DNA of 64,000 bases from Sedimentisphaerales bacterium (lineage in GTDB: Bacteria; Planctomycetota; Phycisphaerae; Sedimentisphaerales; Anaerobacaceae), in the NCBI GenBank assembly GCA_016932835.1, contig JAFGCD010000130.1, forward strand, positions 1 to 64,000, in the 5' to 3' direction. The translations under genes and the position numbers were made by a program. The notes below the pieces were generated by a model. The model did not search any database and was not told where the DNA came from. It saw only the letters and a program-made list of their open reading frames with translations. Positions 22,171 through 31,631 of the stretch are shown here, in pieces (position 1 is the stretch's first letter; every line of letters begins with the position of its first letter).

Positions 22171-24638
22171 AGGGCGATGGGGTTGCAGCCGGCTTGGCGA
22201 GGTCGATCTCCCTGTTTTTGTGGATGGTTGTTATAGCCTTGCCTTTGTTATGTGTGGCGGCCTTGGCGATATTTGCCGGTTCTGCGACAACATCGACGAT
22301 GGGGATTACCGATTGTATCGGGCGTTCTTTTGCGCTGGCGGCGATTGTTGCGGCTGCTGCGGTGCTGCTGGGCTGGACTCCCGGGAGATTGCTCGGCACG
22401 TCCAGGCGGAGGGGCGATTTGCTTTTGATGCTGGTACTAATGCCGCTGGTGCTTCCGCGGTATGTTCTTTACTATGCGTGGAGCCTGCTGTTGACGCCGA
22501 CGAGCACACTGGGGCAAGACATCTCAGCCCGACCCCAGACAGCTAAGGCAATCTGGACAATTGTCTCCTCATCGGTATTGCTTCTTTGGTGCTGGCCTTT
22601 GGCAGCGTTGCTGATTGCGCAGGGTTGGCGGAGTTTTGATAGGCGAATTCGTGACTGCGCATCTCTCGATGCGAGCGGTTTTGCGATGTTTCGCAGTATA
22701 ACACTGCCTATTTTAGGGCCGTCTCTGGTTCTGGCGTTCGGGGTTTGCTTTGTTCTGACCGTGTCGGAATTTGCGACTTTTCATCTCGGGGCAGTGCGGA
22801 CTATCGGGGCCGAATTGGCGGTGTTGTATGAGTTGACCGGCTCGGAAGGGCAGGTTGTGCGTGCGGCGTGGCCCGTTATAGTCGTGGCAGTTATTGCTGC
22901 GTTAGGTCTTAGCCGCAGGAGCAAGGCCTGGGGACACGTCGATACGGCTGTGGCGACGATCGAATCGGAATCGCAGCGATGGCGATGGGGTGTTTTGTTG
23001 GGACTTGTAGGCGTGAGTCTTGTTGCGCCTGTTGTGCTGTTGATAAGCAACGTTCGGGACTCACAAGCGTTTCGGCAGTTTTTGGCGCTTCATCCGGATG
23101 AATTAGGATGGTCGTTGGTGGTATCAGCAGTTGCAGCGGCTGGGGCCTACATGATAGCCGCAGCGGCGTTGCGGCCGGCGAGAGGCAGTCGTGCCAGGGG
23201 CATTCTGGGACTGCTGGTGAGAACAACGATATTCGTCGCCATGTTCGTACCGGCATCGGTTATCGCGGTTTCATTACTGCGACTGCTCGCGGCAAGCCAC
23301 CTGCCGTCGGTTGTGCGTCAGGGATGGTATGTTGTCTCAGCAGGACAGGCGGCGAGGTTTGCCGGTATTACGCTGGTGCTGCTGCTGTTAACCCGGCAGG
23401 AGCAGCAGCAACGGTTGCTGGAAATGGCCGAACTTGACGGTGCATCGTGGTTTCAGGCGTGGCGGTATGTACGGTTGCCGCTGATGTGGCCTCTTATTGT
23501 GGGAACTTTTATTTTGATTATTATGCTTGGCGTGACAGAACTGGCCGCGACGATGGTGCTGCTCCCTGCAGGCCTGCCGAACTTCGCACAGCGGCTGCTG
23601 AACCAGATGCACTATGCCCGCGACCAGCAGGTGATAGCATCGTGCCTTGTTCTTATCTGCGTGTTTGTGCTTCTAAGCGGCGTGGTGGTTTTGCTGCTGC
23701 GCTTCCTGAGGCTTAGTGGCCGGGCGGTCCTGCTGATTGTCTGTGCCGCCGTGATCGGATTAGGCGGCTGCGACAGCCGCAGCGGCGACCAGGGCGAAGC
23801 GAAAGTTATCGATGCCTTCGGCCGCAGCGGCGCCGGGGCAGGTGAATTTGTCTATCCGCGAGCTATCGATATCGCATCGGATCATTCACTGCTGGTTGTA
23901 GATAAGACCGGGCGGATTCAGCGGCTCGATTCGAAAGGCGGCTTTCTGGGCGTGATGAATATGCCGATTATCGATGCGGGCAAGCCTACGGGGCTGACTA
24001 TTCATCCTAACGGCAAGCTCTATGTGGCCGATACGCACTATCACAGGGTGGTGGTTTTCTCTGAAGAGGGCGAGTTGATTCAGCAGTTCGGCGGATTCGG
24101 CGAGGGGGATGGACAGTTCATCTATCCTACGGATGTTGTCTTCTCGTCGTCGGGCCTGATTTATGTCACCGAGTACGGCGGCAATGATCGCGTGAGCGTT
24201 TTCGACGAAGCCGGGGTCTTCCAATACTGCTTCGGCGAGCCGGGGGTGGGCGAAGGGCAGCTATCTCGTCCTTCGGCGATGTGTATCGACGAGCGGCGCG
24301 AACGGCTGTATGTTGCCGATGCCTGCAATCACCGAATCGCAGTTTACGGTCTGGACGGTGTTTTGTCCGGGTATATCGGTTCGGCAGGTCGCGGCGCCGG
24401 AGAGCTTCGCTATCCCTATGATATGGCGATACTACAGGATGGGACACTGGTGGTTTGCGAATTTGGAAACAATCGCATACAATTGTTCGACCCTGACGGT
24501 CACAGTATCGGTGTGTATGGCAGGGCCGGTCGTGAACTGGGGCAGTTGGCTTTTCCCTGGGCAGTCGCCGTCGATAATCGTAACCGGGCGTATATCGTCG
24601 ATGCCGGCAATAACAGGATACAGGTCTGGCAGTTATGA
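22167..24638 (+). CDS. FbpB-like ABC permease fused to NHL beta-propeller
   Basis: 823 aa in one uninterrupted frame. Residues 1-525 are two tandem permease domains with about 12 helices; EAA-type loops are visible (DASGFAMFRSITLPILGPS, AELDGASWFQAWRYVRLPL). From 515 to 535 comes LSGRAVLLIVCAAVIGLGGC, which looks exactly like a lipoprotein signal with lipobox Cys535. Residues 550-823 form six NHL blades (LYVADTHYHRVVVF, LYVADACNHRIAVY, ..DAGNNRIQVWQL). GTG start overlapping the FbpA stop, with GGGAGG 7 bases upstream. No ATPase subunit of the FbpC type is encoded in the window. Confidence 0.85.
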   Translation: MKGDGVAAGLARSISLFLWMVVIALPLLCVAALAIFAGSATTSTMGITDCIGRSFALAAIVAAAAVLLGWTPGRLLGTSRRRGDLLLMLVLMPLVLPRYVLYYAWSLLLTPTSTLGQDISARPQTAKAIWTIVSSSVLLLWCWPLAALLIAQGWRSFDRRIRDCASLDASGFAMFRSITLPILGPSLVLAFGVCFVLTVSEFATFHLGAVRTIGAELAVLYELTGSEGQVVRAAWPVIVVAVIAALGLSRRSKAWGHVDTAVATIESESQRWRWGVLLGLVGVSLVAPVVLLISNVRDSQAFRQFLALHPDELGWSLVVSAVAAAGAYMIAAAALRPARGSRARGILGLLVRTTIFVAMFVPASVIAVSLLRLLAASHLPSVVRQGWYVVSAGQAARFAGITLVLLLLTRQEQQQRLLEMAELDGASWFQAWRYVRLPLMWPLIVGTFILIIMLGVTELAATMVLLPAGLPNFAQRLLNQMHYARDQQVIASCLVLICVFVLLSGVVVLLLRFLRLSGRAVLLIVCAAVIGLGGCDSRSGDQGEAKVIDAFGRSGAGAGEFVYPRAIDIASDHSLLVVDKTGRIQRLDSKGGFLGVMNMPIIDAGKPTGLTIHPNGKLYVADTHYHRVVVFSEEGELIQQFGGFGEGDGQFIYPTDVVFSSSGLIYVTEYGGNDRVSVFDEAGVFQYCFGEPGVGEGQLSRPSAMCIDERRERLYVADACNHRIAVYGLDGVLSGYIGSAGRGAGELRYPYDMAILQDGTLVVCEFGNNRIQLFDPDGHSIGVYGRAGRELGQLAFPWAVAVDNRNRAYIVDAGNNRIQVWQL

Positions 24639-27592
24639 CGTATTCCTATGGTTTTTATTTCAGCCGGCCCTGGTGGCTGGCGGCTTGCGTGCTGCTGGTG
24701 GTGATTGTCTGGCTGGGACGGCGAAGCCTTACTACGATGGGGCCGGTGCGGCGAGTTCTGGCGATTGGCCTGCGGTGCCTTGTGGTGCTGGTTCTGATTG
24801 CGCTGCTGGCTCGGCCGATGCTTACGCAGACAAGTGAGCTGCTAACGGTTATCACGGTACTCGACCGGAGCCAGTCTATTCCAGCCAAGCTTCAGGCACA
24901 GAGTCTGGCTTACCTGAACACGGCGCTGACTGCTAAGAACTTTGCGAAAGACCGGCTGGCGGTAGTCGATGTCGCCGAGGCCGCGAGTATTTCCCTGCTG
25001 CCCTCGATAGAAGGTAAGATTCGGGAGCGAAATACGACTCTTACCGGCCGTCAGACGCTGCTTTCCGACGGTATTCAGATGGCGATGGCTATCGCGCCTC
25101 CGGATACCGCGGTTCGGATACTGCTTGTCAGCGAGGGCAATGAGACGTCCGGCGACGTTAAGGAGGCAGCGAGAAGGGCTGCGGCCAACGGGATTCCCAT
25201 AGATGTTCTTGCTCTGCGGTACCGATACGACAGAGAGGTGGTATTCAGGAGATTGCAGTCGCCGCCGAAGGCGCGGAGCGGCCAGACAGTGCCGCTGCGT
25301 CTGGTTTTGGAAAGCACTTCGGATGCTCGCGGCAAGTTGATGCTGGATCTGAACGACAGGCCCGTGGATTTGGATCCCGCTTCGGCTGAGATCGGGCTGC
25401 CGGTGGAATTGAAAGCGGGGACCAACGTTCAGGTAGTGTCGGTTCCGGTGGGCACTCGCGGGATGCACAAGTTCGAGGCGGTCTTCATTCCTGATGACGA
25501 CAGCGGGGATGTCATAACTCAGAATAATCGCGCCAGTACGATGACCTATGTGGCCGGTCCGGGGCATGTTCTTGTCGTCGATACGGACGGTGATGCGAGT
25601 AAGGCAATTATTGCGGCCCTGCAAGATTCTGAAATGGATGTTCGCTACATTCCGGCTGGAAGCTTCCCCGACAATCCGGCAATGGTCATGGATACGGACG
25701 CGATTGTACTTGTCAATACCGACTGCGGACAGTTCAGCTACCAGCAGCAGGAGTTGCTGGTGCGCTATGTTAACGATCTCGGCGGCGGATTGATCATGGT
25801 CGGCGGCCCGAAGGCGTTCGGGGCCGGGGGGTGGATCGGGTCGCCGGTCGCCGAGATACTCCCAATCGAACTTGACCCTCCTCAGAAGAAACAGATGCCT
25901 AAAGGCGCGCTTGTTTTGATTATGCACGCTTGCGAGATGCCCGACGGCAATGCCTGGGGCAAAAGGATTGCCGTTGCGGCGGTCAAGGCATTGAGCAAAC
26001 ATGATTTGGTCGGCATTCTGGCGTATAATTGGCAGGGCAGCGGCGACTGGGTGTATCCGCTTGGTCAGGTTGGCGATAAAGAGGCTCCGCTGTCAGCGAT
26101 AAGGCAGATGATAATGGGTGATATGCCGAGCCTGCAGGACCATTTGCAGAAGGCTTACAACGCGCTGATTGAATGCGATGCGGGACAAAAGCACGTGATA
26201 GTGATCAGTGACGGGGATCCGACGGCGCCTACGGATAAACTGCTGAGCGAATGCAGGGATGCCGGGATCACGGTTACCGGAGTGGCCATATCGGCTCACG
26301 ATCGCAGCTATATTCAGCGATTGATGCGAGTGGCCCAGGCCACCGGCGGGCGGTTCTACGATGTGACAAATCCCTCGGCACTTCCACAGATATTTATCAA
26401 GGAGGCACAAGTGGTCCGGCGGGCGCTTATTCTGGAGGAGACTTTCACCCCTGCGATAACGTATTCTCTGAGCGAGATTCTGCGCGGCTTATCTGCCGGA
26501 CTTCCGCCGCTCGACGGATATGTTCTGACCGGGCCGAAGAGCGGCTTGAATCAGACTGTGCTTGCCAGAGACGGCGATCCGATATTGGCGACATGTCAGG
26601 CGGGGCTCGGGCGTTGCGTTGCATTTACGAGTTCTGCCGACAGCCGATGGGCATCGAATTGGCTTGGCTGGAGCGGCTTCGAGAGCTTCTGGGAGCAGGT
26701 GGTTCGTTGGGCCGGCAAACCCGCACAGTCGGCTGATTGCGAAGTCTTCGCGGATGTTCAGGGCCAAGATGTCACGGTCAATATCGAGGCAATCGATCCC
26801 AACGGCAAGTTTATGCAGTTGGCCGGTATCGACGGCCAGGTTATTGCGCCGGACATATCGAAGATACCGCTCGACCTTGTGCAAATCGGTCCGGGTCAGT
26901 ACCAGGGGCAGTTCAGGGGAGGCGCATCCGGCAGTTATGTTGTGAATCTGCAGTACAGGAAGATGGGTGAGGCTGCGAAGACGCATATCATGCAGAGCAC
27001 GGTGACTATTCCCTTTGCACCGGAATTTCGCGACCTTTCAGATAATGAGCCGCTGCTGGCGGAGGTGAGCAAGATTACCGGGGGGAGGATGCTGTCCGGG
27101 GATCCGAATATGGCTGCGGTATATGATAAGGCGGGTGTGAAGTTTCCCGAGAGCCACAGGCCGCTTACAAAGCCTTTGATGTTTGTTTGGCTGGTGTTGT
27201 TTCTTCTCGATGTTGCGGTGCGCCGCGTGGTTGTGGACTTTCGGTCAATCGCTCGACGAGCAGTCGGGGTGATTCGTGCGGCCAAGCGAGAAAAGAAGGC
27301 CGATCCGACTATTGAAAGACTCAAGCAGCAGCGAGCCAAGCTTCGCGAGAGACTTTTGGCGAGCAAGGCCGATTCGCTTGCTTCGAAGCGGTACCAGGCG
27401 TCTGAAGACTACAAGGGCGGTTTGCCGGTCGCCAAGGCGAGCGAAGAGGCGAAAAAAGAGTCGGAGAAGAAGCCTGAAAAGGAGACGCCGAAGAAGACCG
27501 ACCGGGAAACCAGTCATATCGACAGGCTGCTCAAAGCGAAACAGAAGACAAAAGACCGTCGGAAAGATGAAACAGATGCGGATAAGGAATAG
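24635..27592 (+). CDS. VWA / glutamine-amidotransferase-like membrane protein
   Basis: 985 aa. Two N-terminal helices (10-30, 38-60), then a VWA-like domain whose MIDAS loop is DRSQS (about 76-80). A class I glutamine-amidotransferase-like domain without visible catalytic Cys-His pair follows (HVLVVDTDGDASKAI.., LVRYVNDLGGGLIMVGG), then a second VWA-type segment (VIVISDGDPTAP), a C-terminal helix (about 850-870) and a Lys/Glu-rich cytoplasmic tail of about 110 residues. This architecture is familiar from Bat-type clusters. ATG overlaps the permease stop (ATGA). Likely scaffolds metal-dependent protein contacts at the membrane. Confidence 0.82.
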   Translation: MTYSYGFYFSRPWWLAACVLLVVIVWLGRRSLTTMGPVRRVLAIGLRCLVVLVLIALLARPMLTQTSELLTVITVLDRSQSIPAKLQAQSLAYLNTALTAKNFAKDRLAVVDVAEAASISLLPSIEGKIRERNTTLTGRQTLLSDGIQMAMAIAPPDTAVRILLVSEGNETSGDVKEAARRAAANGIPIDVLALRYRYDREVVFRRLQSPPKARSGQTVPLRLVLESTSDARGKLMLDLNDRPVDLDPASAEIGLPVELKAGTNVQVVSVPVGTRGMHKFEAVFIPDDDSGDVITQNNRASTMTYVAGPGHVLVVDTDGDASKAIIAALQDSEMDVRYIPAGSFPDNPAMVMDTDAIVLVNTDCGQFSYQQQELLVRYVNDLGGGLIMVGGPKAFGAGGWIGSPVAEILPIELDPPQKKQMPKGALVLIMHACEMPDGNAWGKRIAVAAVKALSKHDLVGILAYNWQGSGDWVYPLGQVGDKEAPLSAIRQMIMGDMPSLQDHLQKAYNALIECDAGQKHVIVISDGDPTAPTDKLLSECRDAGITVTGVAISAHDRSYIQRLMRVAQATGGRFYDVTNPSALPQIFIKEAQVVRRALILEETFTPAITYSLSEILRGLSAGLPPLDGYVLTGPKSGLNQTVLARDGDPILATCQAGLGRCVAFTSSADSRWASNWLGWSGFESFWEQVVRWAGKPAQSADCEVFADVQGQDVTVNIEAIDPNGKFMQLAGIDGQVIAPDISKIPLDLVQIGPGQYQGQFRGGASGSYVVNLQYRKMGEAAKTHIMQSTVTIPFAPEFRDLSDNEPLLAEVSKITGGRMLSGDPNMAAVYDKAGVKFPESHRPLTKPLMFVWLVLFLLDVAVRRVVVDFRSIARRAVGVIRAAKREKKADPTIERLKQQRAKLRERLLASKADSLASKRYQASEDYKGGLPVAKASEEAKKESEKKPEKETPKKTDRETSHIDRLLKAKQKTKDRRKDETDADKE

Positions 27593-27612
27593 AGGTTTAG
27601 GAGATTACTGAA

Positions 27613-28638
27613 ATGGCAAAAGAAGCGACTAATGTTGAACAACAGTGCCGTGATTTTCGCAAGAAGTTCGATGCGCTGCGCAAGGAGATAGGAAAGGTAA
27701 TCGTCGGTCATGAAGAGATCGTTGAAAACGTGCTGATCTGCCTTTTCTGTGGCGGCCACGTTCTTCTCGAAGGCGTGCCGGGCCTTGGTAAGACGCTGCT
27801 GGTGCGGACGTTGAGTTCGGTATTCTCACTGGATTTTCGGCGGATCCAGTTCACGCCGGATCTGATGCCGGCTGATATCATCGGCACAAATATCGTTATG
27901 GAGGATCCGGCCAGCGGCAGACGACAGTTCGAGTTCCAGCCTGGGCCGATATTCGGGCAGATCATACTCGCCGATGAGATTAACCGGGCAACGCCGAAGA
28001 CGCAATCAGCTATGCTGGAGGCGATGCAGGAACACTCGGTGACCAGCGGGGGCGAGGTGCGCAAGTTGCCGGCGCCGTTTATTGTGCTGGCGACGCAGAA
28101 CCCGATCGAGCAGGAGGGGACATATCCCTTGCCTGAAGCGCAGTTGGACAGGTTCTTCTTCAAGCTGCTCGTTCCGTACAGCAACCGACAGGAGCTTCAA
28201 AATATCATCGGGCGGACGACGACCGGTTCCGATCCGCAGGCCCAGTCAGTCTTGAACGCCGAGCAGATAATGCAGGCTCAGGAATTGGTCAGGCACGTTG
28301 TAATTGCAGAGCACGTGCAGGATTATGCTGTTCGGCTGGTCCTGGCGACGCATCCGCAGGGCGAGTTTGCGGCAGAGACGACGAATCGGTTTGTCCGGTT
28401 TGGATCGTCGCCGCGAGGTGTGCAGGCTCTGGTGCTCTCAGGGAAGGTGCGGGCTATGCTGGACGAGCGCTATCACGTGAGCTTCGGCGATATCGAGGCA
28501 TCGGTGCTTCCGGCTTTGCGCCACCGAATTCTGCTGAATTTCGAAGGGCAGGCCGAGGGTGTCACTACGGACGCGGTGCTTGCTGAGATACTTCAGGGTA
28601 CACCGAAGACTCTGGAGCAGAAACTTGATGTTCCATAG
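27613..28638 (+). CDS. moxR: MoxR-family AAA+ ATPase
   Basis: 341 aa. AAA+ chaperone that remodels or activates VWA-containing partners. Walker A GVPGLGKT at 54-61, Walker B IILADEINRA at about 116-125, sensor 1 LATQNPIEQEGTYPLPEAQLDRF, all in MoxR form. Full family length. Ribosome-binding site TAGGAGA. It is followed by DUF58 and VWA genes as in most MoxR operons. Confidence 0.93.
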   Translation: MAKEATNVEQQCRDFRKKFDALRKEIGKVIVGHEEIVENVLICLFCGGHVLLEGVPGLGKTLLVRTLSSVFSLDFRRIQFTPDLMPADIIGTNIVMEDPASGRRQFEFQPGPIFGQIILADEINRATPKTQSAMLEAMQEHSVTSGGEVRKLPAPFIVLATQNPIEQEGTYPLPEAQLDRFFFKLLVPYSNRQELQNIIGRTTTGSDPQAQSVLNAEQIMQAQELVRHVVIAEHVQDYAVRLVLATHPQGEFAAETTNRFVRFGSSPRGVQALVLSGKVRAMLDERYHVSFGDIEASVLPALRHRILLNFEGQAEGVTTDAVLAEILQGTPKTLEQKLDVP

Positions 28639-28694
28639 GCGACATATTTGCGGTTGGTGCGTATTTTATAGAAAGAGACTATTGCTGCTGTATT

Positions 28695-29609
28695 ATGGAA
28701 GAGACTAAGACAACAAGGGCGCGAAAGAGACTAACGGATCTGCTGGATCCGGAGTTCATGAATCGTCTGGATTCGCTGGACGTACTGAGCCGAAAGATTC
28801 TGCAGGGCAAGCTGCAGGGAGAGCGGCGGTCGAAGCGGCGCGGCCAGAGCGTGGAATTTGCGGACCATCGGCCTTACGTAGCGGGCGATGATTTGCGTTT
28901 TGTCGATTGGAATATTTACGGGCGGCTGGAACAATTGTTCTTGAAGCTGTTCGTTGAAGAGCAGGATCTTACCGTGCATATAGTTGCGGATACCAGTGCG
29001 TCGATAGGTCTGGGCGAGCCTTCGAAGGAGCTTTTCATCAAAAAACTGGCTGCGGCGCTGGGTTATGTGAGCCTGGTCAACAACAATCGCGTAAGCATCA
29101 GCCTTTTTGCCGACGGTCTCGTCGGGCAGCTTGCGAATATGCGTGGGCGCAACTACATTCACCAGATGGCGGATTTCCTTCTGAGCGCAAGTTGCGAGGG
29201 TGAATCTCGGTTCGAGAACGCCTGTCGGCAGATTACCAGCGGCAGGATCGGTTCGGGGGTGATGATCGTACTTAGCGACTTCTTTTTCAAGGAAGGATAT
29301 GATGCTGCTTTACGGCGACTCATCGGCAGGCAGTACGATCTGTATGTTATTCAGGTTCTCAGTCGGGAGGAGCTATCGCCCGATTTCGGAGGAGACTTGA
29401 AACTGATAGATGTCGAAGACGCCGACGCTGCCGAGATAACCGTCAGTGCGGCGTTGGTGAAATACTACAAGCGGAATCTGGCCGCTTACTGTAATGAATT
29501 GAAGGACTTCTGTATTCGCCGCGGGGCCGTTTATGCGCTGGCGAATTCGGTCGATTCCGTGGAATCGCTGGTTCTGAACTACCTGAGGCGAATTCGACTT
29601 CTCCGCTAA
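28695..29609 (+). CDS. DUF58 domain protein
   Basis: 304 aa. Conserved block RRGQSVEFADHRPYVAGDDLRFVDWNIYGR followed by a VWA-like strand with DTSAS (about residue 100) characterises DUF58, the constant partner of MoxR. Unlike many DUF58 proteins it lacks N-terminal membrane helices, so it is probably cytoplasmic. It begins 56 bases after moxR. Confidence 0.9.
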   Translation: MEETKTTRARKRLTDLLDPEFMNRLDSLDVLSRKILQGKLQGERRSKRRGQSVEFADHRPYVAGDDLRFVDWNIYGRLEQLFLKLFVEEQDLTVHIVADTSASIGLGEPSKELFIKKLAAALGYVSLVNNNRVSISLFADGLVGQLANMRGRNYIHQMADFLLSASCEGESRFENACRQITSGRIGSGVMIVLSDFFFKEGYDAALRRLIGRQYDLYVIQVLSREELSPDFGGDLKLIDVEDADAAEITVSAALVKYYKRNLAAYCNELKDFCIRRGAVYALANSVDSVESLVLNYLRRIRLLR

Positions 29610-29644
29610 GACCTCGGAGAGCTTTTCGCTCGGAGCGTGCGTAT

Positions 29645-31600
29645 ATGAGATTTCTTACACCATGGACAGCTCTTGGGGCCGCTGCGGTTGCAGTGCCTCT
29701 GCTGCTGTTGCTGTATTTCCTGAAACTTAAGCGTCGCGAGCAGATCGTATCGAGCACTCTGCTGTGGCAGCGTGCCGTGCAGGATTTGCAGGTTAATGCT
29801 CCGTTCCAGCGGTTGAGAAAGAACATTTTGCTTTTTTTGCAGTTGCTGATGCTCGCGGCGCTGCTGTTCGGGCTGGCCGGGCCCATATTGTCACTTACTG
29901 GCGGAGGCGCGCGGCGACATGTAATCCTCATCGACCGGTCCGCCAGCATGAGCGCGACGGACGTTAAGCCAAGCCGGCTGGCAGAGGCCAAGAGACAGGC
30001 GAGGATATATGTGGAATCTCTTCGGTCGGAAGCTTTTTTCCGGTTACGCGGAGATCGTGACGAGACGATGCTAATAGCGTTTGACAGCCGTGCGAAGGTT
30101 ATGTGCAATTTCACATCCGACAAACAGCAGCTCTTCTCCGCCATCGACCGGATCGAGGGCGGCGACGGCGGGTCGGCGCTCGGTGAGGCGATAATGGTTG
30201 CGCAGGCCTTCTCGCTGGCGCCGGATGATCAGCCTGCCAACGAAAGTTCTCAGGAGAGGGCCAAGCTGATACTCTTCAGTGACGGGCGGATACGCGATGC
30301 CGACCGGCTCATGGTCGATGCCGCTAACTTGACGTTTCACTGCATAGGTGAATCGGGCGAGAACATTGGCGTGACAGCCATGCAGGCTCGGCGGTCGTAC
30401 GAGAATCCCGATGACGTGGAGGTTTTCAGTACGGTGGCGAATTACGGTCCCGAGCCAGTGACTACGGATGTGCAGTTGAGCGTTAACGAGTCGGTTCGTG
30501 CGGTCAAGTCGGTGAGTATTCCGGCGGGCGGCTGGGATCGCGGCGAACCGGGGAAGGTCGCCGTGCATTTCTCGCTGTCATCGCAGGATTCCGGCGTTCT
30601 TGCGGTCAGCCAGATGCGGAGGGATGTTCTGGCGAGTGACGATACGGCATGGTCGATTCTGGAGCCGGCGAAAAAGCTTAACGTATTGCTTGTGACCGAG
30701 GGCAATACGGTGCTTGAACTGGCTCTGAAGGCGTGTCCTCTGGCCGGGCTGGATATTATGACGCCGAGTGAATTCGATGCCAATAGCGTCTCGAATTTCA
30801 GTCTTCAGGATCTCTACGATGTAATAGTTCTTGACGGTTGTCAGCCGGCCCGGATGCCCCGGTCACGCTATATGGTGTTTGGGCGTCCTCCGAAGAATAT
30901 TGATGTTTCGGTTATCGGGGAACTGCAAGGCCAGGTCGTCGTTGACTGGCGGCCGAAACATGCCGTTCTCAAATATGTCAGCCTGACGAATCTTTTTGCA
31001 CAGAAATGTTACGGACTTGACTTGCCTCGCGATGCAGAGATTCTTGCAGAGTTCAACGAATCGCCTGCCCTGACGCTTGTTCGTCGCGACGGCAGTGTTT
31101 TCCTTCTTGCCCCCTTTGATATTCTCAACAGCAACTGGCCTTTTGAGCCGAGCTTTGTGTTGTTTTGCTACAACGCCGTAAGCTTCCTCGGGATGCAGGT
31201 TGGCCAGAATCAGGAAGCCAATCTGCTTGTGGGCGAGCCTATCTCAATTGACGGCCTCGGCGCCGATCAGTCAGTATTGGTTGACGGTCCGGTTTTCTCG
31301 GGCAGGGAAATCAAAGCTTCCCCGAACGGTTCGGTTCGCTTTCCGGCGACCGATCGGGCAGGCATCTACGGAGTTCGATCGGAAGGAACCGATTCCAGGC
31401 TCTTTGCAGTGAATCTGCTTGATTCGTCCGAGAGCAATATAGCACCACGGCGTGCGCTCGTTTTTTCCGGTCAGGAAGTAACGGCCGAGGAGGGAGCATT
31501 CAGCCTGGCAAACGTGCCGCTTTGGCCTGTACTTGTTGGTATTGTGTTGTTTCTTGCGTGTCTGGAATGGTTCGTATATAGCCGAAAGATGCGAATATGA
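29645..31600 (+). CDS. BatA/VWA membrane protein
   Basis: 651 aa. N-terminal BatA segment (FLTPWTALGAAAVAVPLLLLLYFLKLKRRE) with two helices, then a VWA domain with intact MIDAS DRSAS (about 98-102) facing the periplasm, a beta-rich region, and a C-terminal helix (LWPVLVGIVLFLACLEWFV). This is the typical topology of Bat proteins, anchored by helices at both ends. Directly follows DUF58. Confidence 0.85.
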   Translation: MRFLTPWTALGAAAVAVPLLLLLYFLKLKRREQIVSSTLLWQRAVQDLQVNAPFQRLRKNILLFLQLLMLAALLFGLAGPILSLTGGGARRHVILIDRSASMSATDVKPSRLAEAKRQARIYVESLRSEAFFRLRGDRDETMLIAFDSRAKVMCNFTSDKQQLFSAIDRIEGGDGGSALGEAIMVAQAFSLAPDDQPANESSQERAKLILFSDGRIRDADRLMVDAANLTFHCIGESGENIGVTAMQARRSYENPDDVEVFSTVANYGPEPVTTDVQLSVNESVRAVKSVSIPAGGWDRGEPGKVAVHFSLSSQDSGVLAVSQMRRDVLASDDTAWSILEPAKKLNVLLVTEGNTVLELALKACPLAGLDIMTPSEFDANSVSNFSLQDLYDVIVLDGCQPARMPRSRYMVFGRPPKNIDVSVIGELQGQVVVDWRPKHAVLKYVSLTNLFAQKCYGLDLPRDAEILAEFNESPALTLVRRDGSVFLLAPFDILNSNWPFEPSFVLFCYNAVSFLGMQVGQNQEANLLVGEPISIDGLGADQSVLVDGPVFSGREIKASPNGSVRFPATDRAGIYGVRSEGTDSRLFAVNLLDSSESNIAPRRALVFSGQEVTAEEGAFSLANVPLWPVLVGIVLFLACLEWFVYSRKMRI

Positions 31601-31631
31601 GTTGTTGGAGTTGATATCGGCGGGAGTTAGT

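Noticed and set aside
24842-26002. 386-codon minus-strand frame
   Set aside because: Entirely antisense to the 985-residue VWA protein, which has clear domains; no family resemblance.
26043-26056. TATAAT-like box inside the 985-residue gene
   Set aside because: A TATAAT string is present near 26030, but there is no matching -35 box and no gene start follows; taken as chance.
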